Positions 44,501-56,500 of a stretch of 64,000 nt of DNA are shown one piece after another. Positions within the stretch are counted from its first letter, which is position 1. The number at the start of each line of letters is the position of its first letter. The position numbers and the translations under genes were made by a program. Origin of the DNA: Amoebophrya sp. A120 (taxonomy: Eukaryota; Sar; Dinophyceae; Syndiniales; Amoebophryaceae). The notes under the pieces are model-generated. The model worked only from the letters and a program-made list of their open reading frames with translations. It was not told the origin of the DNA and searched no databases. The stretch spans positions 10,237,979-10,301,978 of the forward strand of contig CAJINV010000003.1 of the NCBI GenBank assembly GCA_905178155.1. The letters are read 5' to 3'.

Positions 44501-47500
44501 AGCGTGCGTATGTATCTAGAATGGGCGTGCGCTCCGCGCCCGCCGGCCCGGCGACGGGGGGGGCAAGGGGGGGCGAGGGAGAAAGAACCTTTAGGGGAAA
44601 ACCCATGGCCCAAACCTCACTGGTCATGCCCAAACTATGCTGACACCACAGGCGGAAAGCAATGACAACACACACAGGGGAGCAGACGCCGCACTCCCTG
44701 ATCGTGAGCGAAGCAAGGGCACGCACAGACATCAAGGCCGCAAGGCGCGAAGTGCCGCAGCCACTGCCTGGGCCTCCACAAACAAAGCGGCCGGAAGGCG
44801 TTCGCAGAACCTTTGCGAAGGCCCGGAAGGCTCACCACAGGAAACAGAGGCGGGCCACAGGAAACAGGGCCAAAACGGGGCACGAAAGGCCAAAAGACCA
44901 GAAACGGGGCTGGCGCAAGGCAAGACAAATAAGAGCACAGGAAGGCGGCGGAAAGGCAGGCGGGGCACTGCGGGCGATATGCTCTAAAAGTAAAAGCCAG
45001 AAAGCTGATGCTGACAAGAAGAGCAAGTGGGCCAAGACTCGCTTCAACCAGACGAAAGCCCTGAAAACGAAACCACTGCGCCGAAGCAGGGCACGGAGGC
45101 GAGGCGCAAACCAAAAAGCCCGGCGACCCAAAGGAAACGGGGCATCGCACGCAGCCCCATTGGGGCCGAAGGGGCCCCGCGGCGACGAGCACGCGAGAGA
45201 GGCAAGCCTGCAGAGTCACAGGCGGAAGGGAAAGGCGAAAACTGGCGCCAAATACCTCGCAACAGGGGGCGAAGGGCAAGGGGCGCCAGAATGCAGCACG
45301 ACTCCGGCCCGGGGCAGCCAATCGCGAACCGCAACAAGGCACCTAAGCCAAGGCCAAGGGCACAGACCAGGACCGGCAGGCCCGAAGGCCACCCGGGGGC
45401 CCGGCAGCGCTTTACTGACTGGAAGTGGCCCCGCCGCGGAGGCGGAGCTGCCTGCGCCAGTTTTCTACTAGTGCTTCCACTAGTGAAGGGCGCCACTAGC
45501 GGGGAGCGTCACTAGTAGCCGCAAACCCGTTGTGGCGATCATAAAACCACTACCAGGATTTCTCCTTGTGGCCCCTTTTCCACTAGCAGCTTTCCACTAG
45601 CAGGATCTCTACTAGTAGCGCTCACCCCCTCGTCCGCCCTGATTCTTTTATTTAGTATATCTATATAGGTAAAGGTAATTGTGAGATGACAAACTTCCTA
45701 TAACTAGCGCTTTTTTTGACACGGCCAAGCATTTAATATATAAGAAAGTTGCCAACTCCTGCTCGTCGAGGGGGAGGGCACTCGGCAATTTGATACTTCG
45801 TTTCGTGCATCCAGCGACCTCATCTGAAAATTATGGAAGGGGAGGGAGTGATGTTACAGAATGGCGCCAGCCCTCAACAACGATTCTGTTGCGATTCGCC
45901 ACACGGACGATTTGCAATTGCATAAACTTTTAACTTTTATATGTCTTTTTGTCATGTTCATAATACTCGGCGAAAAAGAGAAACGTAAAGCGAGATTTTT
46001 CATGGGGCTCGCGGCAGCTCGTACAGCCAATCGCTTTCCCTCTACAAAGATTAATGTTTTCGTGCAGATCTGTAGTCTGTGTTTTGTCCGAAGCAGTTTC
46101 CTCAAGAGCAACAAATCCGTCGCCTCCGCTGGTCCGGCTGCTGCAGGGACCATTTCTATCGACTCTTTCGCTGCTCTTCCAGCAGCCGACGATCATTTTT
46201 TGGTCCCACCTGCCGCCGTACTGTCGTTGCTGTCGCTCCTCCGCCACCACCTGGGCCGAACGACCGCGGAGGTGGATCTTAGGATGAACAAGTGCACGAG
46301 CACGACCAAGAGCAACAACTCTTGCACGATGGTGACGCGCGTAAAGGAACACTTGTCCCAGTTTACGCGCGAGGTGCTGTGGCGGCTGTTTCTGACGTTA
46401 AAGGAGTACTTTTTGTTTCTCAGGTTCCGGGAAAAGATGTCGTTGGCGGCGGACCCACGCCAGTAACAAATGCACATATGTCTGGATCTAGATGTGAAAG
46501 AGTGCAACTTGTGACGGGAAACGCTGCCTTTGAACTCTATGTTGAAAATCTGCAAGTATTGCAAGAGCAGCGAGAGATGTCAAGTTCAAGTTTTTGCTAC
46601 ACGGAGGAGGCATTCCCCATGTGGTTTAGGCAGCAGGGTCAGGAAGTCCACACAAAATCTGTGATCCCAGGGCACGCACTACAGATCTTGTTATGGCTCG
46701 TGTAAAATGTGCTGCGTTCCGGCTACTCTGGATCGCGATCGATGGAGACAGGGCGGGACCTGCACCGGCGACAGGCACTAGCCAACCTCCAGCCAACCAA
46801 TCAATGAGCCAAGATTTGCATTTTTTCGGACATCACCCAGACATGTTTGCATGTGGTAGCCATTGGGCGGACGCCATTGGCGCGACGATGGTGGGACGGG
46901 AGAGCTTTCTCCCCAATCACCACCTTAATTTGGACAGTCCCTTTCGCCAGTTCACCACCCCGGCGGAATCTGCCTTGTCTCTTCAGCCGGAATCCTTTCT
47001 GCCCCGAATGCTGTCCAATCCGAAACTGCTGTTGCACCGCGCGCTACGCATGAATGACTACAAATTAGCCGAAAAAATTCACACCGATTACTACCACAGC
47101 GATCAACACTTGGACGACTTGCTCTACCCCGTCGTGATGGGGCATGCGACAATTTCTTGCAATTCGCGATACGAGCAGGAGGAAAACTATTTTAGGACGA
47201 GCAAGAAGAACTTATTGTCGAGCACCCACGGAGCCGAAGGCGGTGGTGGAACGCGACTACCCCTACGACCACGAAAAACTGCCGGCACGACAACATCCTC
47301 GATGGCGCGGAAAGGTGATCGGGGAGTTGTTGTGGTGGCCAAGAAATTTGCGAATTTCCGTCGGCGCATGATGCGGCAGAAGTCTCCGCCCGAGACCGTC
47401 GAAGCCGAGGTGATGCGGCTGTGCGCACAGTATTTTCTCGGGGAAGAGGCGCTGCGTGCGTCGTTCTATATCTTAGTAGATCTGGCGGTTTCGGCTGCAC

Positions 47501-50500
47501 CCCATACCGGGGTTTCGACGCGCCTGCTGAAAAAGGCGTTACAAATTTTGGAGAGCCTCGTCTTCGAGGAACTGGAACAGGAGCAAGGGCAGAAAGACCT
47601 GAAGAATAGGACCCCTAACACCGCTATCAACGTGACGAGAGCTGCAACTCAATATTCCGGAAATTCCTCGCGCTCTCCCGCTTCCTCCGCACAGGCTGCG
47701 AACCCGAACGCCGGTTCCGGAGAACAGCTGCAAAATTGGGTGGCGCGATTGAACGTGCTCGTGGAAGCGCGAACCCAGTACAAGACCCTGGCGAACATTT
47801 TGCTGGGGATCGAAACTTTACCTTCCGAGCCGGCGTTGCTGAAAAGTCACTTGAACCGCTTGCATTCGCAAAGGCACGCCATCATGAGTTTGGTGGAATC
47901 GGTCGAATTGGTAAAGCTTGGAGAGGAAGTGCTGCATTCTTTGTCGGCCAGCAAGTATCTGCTACGGTTTCTGGAATACCTGGCCAAGGTGACGGATCTC
48001 ATGCGGTCAACCGAAAATTATCAGGGCGAATTGAAGGTCTTTGATGTTTTAGCGGAATCGCCCGAGGGCATCGTGGCACGGCTCCTCTTCGACCTCGGCG
48101 GCGCGGAACAGGCCCAGGCGTTGGCCAAAGTTATGGGAGTCGATCTTGTGGAGGTCATCCTGCACTACGCCTATAGTACAGAAAGTTTGGCACCGGCCGC
48201 TGCTTTCAAGGCGAACGTCCTCGCGACAATGCGGAGTGGTGTCATCGATGCAGTAGGTGCTGGCTCTTTGTCTGCGCCGCGCGCTGCGGGTCACGCCGAT
48301 GCTAGTAGTCGTCCTCCTGTTACTGTACCGGGAAGAGTAGAACGAGTCGGACTCGGAGTGAAAATAACAACCACGGGAACTAAAAATGGAAATGCTGTGA
48401 CAAGTAAGACAGGAGCTACAGTAGATCATACCGGGTCCCAAGAACAGCAAGCCGAGGATACGGACTCCTTTCGAGAAAACGGCAGTGTGATGTTGAAGCA
48501 CCAAGGACAAGGAACCGGGAGCGTGGAGCCGGGGTGTGCGAGCAATCGCGAGGCCTATCAATAGAAAAAAGCTACGACGCATGATCATATTTCTGAAGGC
48601 AAGATAAGGAATTGCACAGATGACAGATGAAGAAAGATCTGTCGTCGGCGGGCCCCTAGCACACTGTGTCGAATAGCACTACAGACTTTCCTCTCGCTAT
48701 GTGAGTGATTTTATTCTTGCATCACCATTAGTACCTGAAGTGAGAGCCCTCATGCTCATGCAATGAATAAAAAAGAATAGTAGATGTAGAAGTACATCTA
48801 CTACATCGCGACCGCATGGAAAGAGTAGTTGAAGTATTTGTATCTCGCGCCGCCGTCGAGTGGGCTTAAGCTTCACGCCGCGAAATTTTCTACATACCTA
48901 CGGAACAACCGGACACAAGGAAGGTGGCCATGACTGTAAGACGGAAGAGCGCACTTGGCCCTCAACCCCAGCAATAGCGCGCGCGCGTGGATGTGTATTA
49001 AGTAGGAAATGGACAAACTAGTACCAGACAACGGCCCGCAGCGTTTTTCAAAGCGGAGCGCTGCGGCTTGTCACGAGAAGGATGAAACTGAATCTAGATG
49101 GCTCCGCGCGGGCAGGAAGCTGACCGCTTACATCAATAGGCGAGGCCAACTTTGAGGCAGTCCGTTTTTCGTGTGTAAGGCCGACGCGCATGAAGCCGGC
49201 CAGTATCTGTGCCACCATGCACGACAGGCCGGCACACCAGGACCAAGCTGCCTCGCGATGCATTGACGCTGCCAACGCGGGAAAAAAAGCGCCGCTCGAG
49301 CTTGGTATAGTAGTAGATTGTTTGAAGGATCTAGCACGGACGGTCGCGGGTAGTGCATGACTACCGCGCCAGCTTTTTGCTGTTTGATAAGCCCTACGCC
49401 ATGTCTATGAACGTGGTGCGTGTGGTGGAGAAAGCAGCTGGCCCGCTTCTGGCTTGCCTTGCATGTCTCGAGCGCCGACCGGAACAGTGGCCGTCGACCG
49501 CATTTTTGAGCTACGCACGCGGCGCGTGCAGCGAGTTTCCAGCGATGCAACGATGGGTGTACGAACGCTGTGAGGTCTGGGACGCACTGTACTGGGCCGC
49601 TTCGCGCGAACGAGTACCGTTTTCTGCCGTGGCGCAGCAGCGGATACAGGTCACTGATGCCAACCACGGATGTACTAAGGAGTTGAGCGATTTTTCCCCG
49701 CTTTCAGGCGACAAAGATTTTTCATACTCGGCATCGTCCGCGAAAACGTTCACGACATCGCCTGTGAGACCCGTCGACGGAGCGGCGCGCGAATGGGCAG
49801 TGCACCACTACAAGGCACGAAGCGAAAAAAATACCGAGAACGAAACCGATGAGAGCAGCGAGCAGGTGTGCTGTACAAGTCTCACATTCGACGGTATTGT
49901 GGACGGGTATACGCGGAAAGGACTAGAGCGTCTGCCTGTGGCGGAGCAGCAGGCTCTGCTAGCGGTTGGCGACGACCGCGAGGATTTGCTCCGTGCCGCG
50001 TATACGCGCCTTGCTTGCTCATTAGTCGCACAGCAGCGGTATGAGGAAGCACTGCAAATCTGTGATCTGGTCGATGGTGTTCATGTGGTAGACCAGATAT
50101 TTATGCGATTACTACGGAATTTCGAATTGCCATCTTCCCCTTGGATACCATGCGCGGCGCAGCCACACGCCCACGCGGCCTTTTTGCAACAGGGAAAAGG
50201 GTCCGCGCACGAGTACCTTTATCGGCTACAAGATCCTGAGCTTGCGGCGAAGTTGGTGCTTCGGCTCTATCGGTATTGGGACAACCCTGACATCATCTTG
50301 CAGGCGCTTACGATGTGCCTGCGAAAGCTGGAGATCAGCAGCGAGCGCCGCCGCAGCGGGGTCTGGAGGAGCCAGCATGCGCCAGCTGAAGGAACCCCGA
50401 GGACTGGCGCTGTGCACCACCCGCAGCCACGGCGAGCACCAGTGGGAAGGTTTGCGAATAATACTACTACTAGTTATAGTGCTAAAGTAGGTGGCACCAC

Positions 50501-53500
50501 AATTACCAACACTGGGACTGGCGGAGATCTGCCGGACGCGGAGACGAGCACTATATCTGCTGCAGTGCACGGAAATAGTTCGGCAGCGAATGCAACCACA
50601 AGCAGAAAGGTAAAGAGCCCCCACATCCCCGACGAGAATATTGCTGCGCAGATGGTGGATGGAGATCGAGACACTCCGCAGTTGAAGGGGGGCGAACAGT
50701 TTCACGACACGGCTGTTGTGGAGGGAACCCTAATGGAGGAGCTGCAATTGGTGTTGGGAAACATGACCATTTTGAAGAAAGTTCTGGAGTGTTGCGGCGG
50801 GAAGTGGGCAAGCTGGCATGAGATCGACGATTTGTACAAGATGAAGTACGACCACGGAGATAAAGACCATCTAGCACCGGAGCCGCAGCAGCCGCATCAG
50901 CACTCGCACGCGGAAGTGCCGAAAATGGCAGAGTCATATTCCGTATTGATGCGGCCGCGGAGCACAAGTAGCCCGAGTCGTAGTTGTTCTCCCGTTGGCC
51001 ATGGGCCGCACACCTTCAAAAACAAGAGCCGAGAAATACTCGGCGCCGCGCTGGCCGCCGATCATGTGCTAGACAAGAGCACTACGATAGAGCTGCTCTC
51101 CCGGCGGGCGGGCGCAAACGAGAAGCAGGTTTTTGAAGACACGGTGCTTTCCCATCTATTGTCGCTGAACTTGCATGACCTGGCACGGCAAGTGCAGCAC
51201 ATGTACGAAATTGCGGCTCCCAACGTTTGCATGATCGAGGTAGAGCGGCTGGAGTACCTCTTCACTGAGGCCGAAGACAAGACGGAGGCGGTGACGCGCC
51301 TTCTTCATTTCCAGCCGCCGCAGGCCGTGCGGTTCGCCTTCGCGCTGCTGGACCGCTTCACACTGATCCGCCACCGCCTATTGTTTTGTCGGATGCTCCT
51401 TCAGCACCTTCGTTCCTGGCTTTCGGACGCCCAAATTGTGCGGCTGGAGATCCTCTGTGCGAGTTTGGAGCTGCTCAGCGTCGTAGAGCAGCCGGTATCC
51501 TCGACGACAAGCAGTCGAAGTCGCCAGCTTTCCAGTGCTGCAGCTAAAAGCACGGACTCTCATTCCCTCGGCGCCCCCGTCGAGTTCGAGAGTCTGGAGT
51601 TGCTGAAAATGCAGCCGCACTACTTGCGGCTGCTGGATCGTCCGGTACTCATTGTGGAGTCGTTGCTTATGAATTCGCGCACTGATCTCCTTCGCGAGTT
51701 CCTAGATAGTTTTCCGCAGTACCGAGTCGACTCCCTCATTCTCGGCTACGCGCGGAAGGCACTCAGCCTCAGCGCGTCGACTAGTAGTTGTCATTCCAGG
51801 ATGAACGCAGCACCAGAACAGCAAGGTTCGAAGAGAAAAGAAGCAGCGCAAGGACTAGATGATCATCGCGACAACCGCCCATTTGCGATGGAAACACGGG
51901 ATGAAAACAAGCGAAGCGAGAACCTCCGAGATTATCAGCAGTTTGAAGGAGTGCGGAAGCAATGGACAGCGGAAACGGGCTTGGGTGGACCTTGGTGTCT
52001 GACGGGCGACCCCGGTCTTGACGACGCGTTGCGTGCGTCTCACGTTTACGAACGAGCTCCGAGCATTGAGCTCGCGGAGAGCTTGCTTGATCTTCTGTCA
52101 GATGAAAGTCTAGAAAACGCTGGACTCTGCTTCCAGCTTTGCGACGAGCTGTCGCTACGGTGGCAGGCACTCATGCCGCATTACTGCCGCATGAGGGTAC
52201 AATGTTCATCTTCTCCATCGAAGAAAGGGAATGGCTACGAAATAATGCATTGGACTACAGCTGCTGACGAGAATTCTAATTCTTCTACTGTCTGTGGGGG
52301 TAGTGAACTCGACCCAGAAGAGGACTCGTGGTCCGAAGCGTCGGAGTTTCCGCCACCGGAGGAGTTGTCCGGAACGAGCTGTGAGGGAGAGCAGGACCAT
52401 CTTCTTCGAACCTCGGTCAATTCGCCGCCGACGGAAGTACTAGATGATGTGAGCAGTCGTGGTCCACGCAACGTCGGCCTGGTTTCGAAGGGGAGCAGAA
52501 GGCCGGTGGTTGATGGACATGGAGGAACTTTGATGACATTGCAGCCGCCCCGCCATCCGGGGACAGGCGGTGCCGAAACGGACGAGAGACGCACGGCCAA
52601 TGACCGACCACAGCCTGGAGTGAACAGTACTAGATCTGCAGCGCATAATCTGTCCTGTAGTACGTAGTGAGGTCACTGCACGGCTCTAACCTGGTAGCTT
52701 TCTTCCCATGAACCGCCAAAAACTGCCGGCATTTTCAGGCCCTAAAAATAAAGCGCATTTCAATTTGAATTTGAGCGGGGTAACAAATTCTGACGAGTTG
52801 TGGCCGTCCCACTATTCACCCGCCCGGCCGGGTGGGTGACTAGTGGGACGGAACCAGGAGCCTGACCAGCTGGCCGGATCTTGCTTGTCGCCGTATTCGT
52901 GGTCAGGATCCTGGTTCCGTCCCACGAAAAAGATAAAAATATCAGGAGCGCCATCTTGTTTCTTTGGCTTTGCCGTCAACGAGAAGTCGCGGCGTGAGAC
53001 TATGCTATCGCGCACCAACCGAAAGAAGGACGATGGCGAGCCAGCAAAGGCGGCATCCTTCTGACGCGCCCGCCATGTGAGATTCTAGCGATTTGGGGCG
53101 CCCAAAAGGGCACCCCCCCCCCCAGAAAAAGGGCCCAAAACCAGAACAGCCAAATCGCATGGCGCAGGCGGCGGCGATTTCGGAGCATTTGGGCGATCGT
53201 GAAAGCGGCCGCCGTTTCGCCAGTTTCTTCCTCTGGGAAGCTCTTGATCTTGAACTAGTGCAGCCGCGAAAAATGAATAAGTAAAACGCAAAAAAGAAAA
53301 AGCGCGCCAGACGCGCGAAGCCAGTCCGCATGTCTTGGGGCCGATTTTCCCACTTCTATACTCTTCGCTTTTTGGGTGCCCCCTGCGGCTCCCGGATCGG
53401 CCTCATAGCACGGAGGCTGGATTCGGAATCCATAGGACGGAGGCTGGATTGGATCGATTTTTCGAAAATTGGCAAAGCTTCTTTCTGGAATTTCCACAAA

Positions 53501-56500
53501 GAACAAGCTTTGCCAATTTTCTAAAAATCTGCGACGCTTTTGAAGTTACCGCGGTGTCGTGTAGCGTAACGCTGCCCACGAAGGCACACAAGCCTGCACA
53601 CCAGAGCAGGCGTGCGGCTGGCCCGCGGCCGCCAGGGCGGAGGGAGGCAAGAAAGCGCCACCGACCTCACTACCTCCGCCACGGCGGCTATGTTTGGCAC
53701 TAGTACAACTACGGAGGCCGCTCTGGCTTCAGTCTCGATCGTCAGCCTGCTACTGAGGCGGCTGCTGGACTACTTGGGAAAGAAATTTCGGGCGCACGCC
53801 AAATTCGTGTCGATGGTGACGCGTTGCCGTCACAGTTTATTATCCTTTTTACCAAAGTTCTGGCAGAGGCAGAGCTGCAGTTCGATCCAGACCACCATTG
53901 GGCTAAAGGCCTTGTGTGAGAAGCCGGATCAAATCCGGGACCAGCTGATTCGGGACGACCAGCTGGACCTGGCTCTTGAGCTCTGTGAGCGCTGCAATTT
54001 CGCAGCGACGTCCATCGTTACCGAACAACAACGTGAAGGGGAACAAGTGGCGTCTTTGGGGGAACTAAAGCTTGATCAGCATTCACCGGGGACGATTGTC
54101 CGCTACGGCGCCCTGCAGGCAACGACCGCAGCCGGCGAGGGAGCGGCAGATGTGCCGGGGGCGGAACAGCAGCAGCTTAGTGCTTCGGCAATATCCGAGG
54201 CCGCGGCATGTGGTAAGGTTTTGACGCGTTCACGTTCACCAGCTGGCGGTGGCGCTACCTTGTTACATGCTGGACCCCGAGAGTATGGCGTTCTCAAATG
54301 TTATACATTCTCAACTGTTACATGATTTGTCATGCAAAATTGACTGTTGATTTGTCATACATTCTCAACTTTCCAAAAGAGCGGGGGTTGAGTTGACTGC
54401 AGGGGCACAACTGCAGCCGCAGTGCTTTTATAGAGTAATCTTCTCGGAGAACTGCTTGGCGTTGCTTGATCCGTTCAGCATGAGCACTAAGCTGCTACGG
54501 AGTGCGTGCCAGTCCAGTATCTTGACAGATATGGCCTTCCTTGGCTTCTCCCCGGGGCAGTCTACCCGGTTAAGGTTTTGGGATCCGGCGAGCAAGGGGG
54601 GAGGCACGGCGACAGGGAAGACCTGAAGGAGCAAGCTCGGGCTGGCGTTGCTCTTGTGCAGGCCCTAGCCGACGGGGCGGCTAAAAGAATATCGCATCGA
54701 AGCGATCTTAGAGCTGTGGGCTTTGTCAGGGGTCGCACTTTGGGGCGGGGCAGGATGCCAGTGGGATTGCCCGTCTATGAGGTCCGGGCGTCCTCGGATT
54801 TATTATAGGCGACGTTTTGCGTTGAGAGAAACACGGGGAAAGTGTTCGCACAATGCAAAACGAAGATGGAACGCCTGAGGGTAGAAGTTCGCCGACAAGA
54901 GCGGAGATTTCTGGCTTATGTTAGAAGCGCGCTCACGCTGCTGCAACTTGTCACGCAACACAGCCACGGGGTTCGGAGAGTAGATGCCGAGCTCTCTGAC
55001 TTCAAGAGGCTACAGGCGAATGCCCGTGGTCCACTCAGGCAGGGTCGCGGCATAGTGCTAAGCCTGGTAGAAGCACTAGAAGGGGCGCAGGCCCTGGGAT
55101 ACGAAGTTCGCAGAGAAGTACTTCCGAACCACCAGCAGGATTCATTTCCTGCCAGTTGATTTATCACTCCCGACGCACACGGTTCCGCTGCGGATAGTCA
55201 ATGTAGCACAGCGTGACAGCCGCTACACAGCGTGGCCCTCAGGCGTCCGGGCCCGGGCCATCTCAGCCAGTAAAATTTTGGCAATATTCCGGCAATTTTT
55301 TAAAGCGTGCAGGGGTATCGCCAGTCGTCCGGCCATACGTAGGCCGGGTCCTTCGGCCGTGCCGGTTTTGCCTCCCGGCCGGTGTCTTTCGTAGTTTCTG
55401 CCCGTGCTGGTGGGCGCCTTGGCCTTGGCCAGTTGTTTTCGGGTTGTTCGATGTTGGGCTTCATATCCTTCGGGATTTGGTGGCGTGAGATGTGATGTGC
55501 CGGCTGTTAGGGTTTTGCGCTTTGTGATTGAGGATTCTCTCAAGCCCAGACGCGCAAGCTCTGCATTGGTGTCGTCTCGTCGTGTTATTCTGTCGGACCT
55601 TTCCTGAGAGGCCCGACAGAAAGAATTGCATGGCGAGATGATTCGTCGTCATATTCGTTTTACTCAACACAGCTCATGATTGGCGTGAATTGCAGTAGGA
55701 GTTGCAACGCATGCTGCAATTCATGCTGCAATTTATGCTGCAATTAGTGTCCCGACCATTTTTGAAAAGCTGCAATTGACGCTGCAATTGGCCGTGCAAT
55801 TTTCGTGCAATTTCAGGTCCGGGTTCGAAAACAAAGCAAATGGCTTGGTTTTCGTACCCCCCCTGAAATTGCAGCTTTTTTGCACACCCAATTGCAGCAT
55901 CAATTGCAGCTTTTCGAAAGTGGTTCGGGACGGTAATTGCGCACTTTTTGCACACTGAATTGCACACTTTTTGCACACTTTTTGCACACTCTCGGGGAAT
56001 ATTCTCAAAAGCTGGGGGGCGAAATGCATGGCGCATGTGGCGCGCCCACACCTGCTTCCTGAGCTTTCAAAGTGTGCAGCCCATAGGTGGGTGGGGAAGT
56101 GCGCACAGGGTGGTGATGTCGCGCAGCCCCCGACCACCCCCCGCCGGTCTTGCTTCCGGGGTTGTCTGCAAAGAAGCCTCCACCCGAGGCGCAAGGTAGG
56201 CCCGGGCGCAAGGCGGTGCGACGAGGACCGGGCCTACAGTTTCCTGGTTGTTTCACCGAGGGGGGGCGACCCAGCTTTGCGTCGGGGTTTCGTCACGGGC
56301 GGCCCGGAGGCCGATTTTCATTTCTCCTTGCCTCATTGCCATCTTCTGCTTTTTACGCCTTCCACCCTCACTTTCATTTTTCAAAATTGCCGAAAAATTG
56401 CCGGGGAATTAGCGCGTTAGGTGGCCCGGGTCCGGACGCCTGATGGCCCGCCCATGAGTTCGGCGCGGACACTTATAAGCTCCCCCCGGTCCGTGATTGG

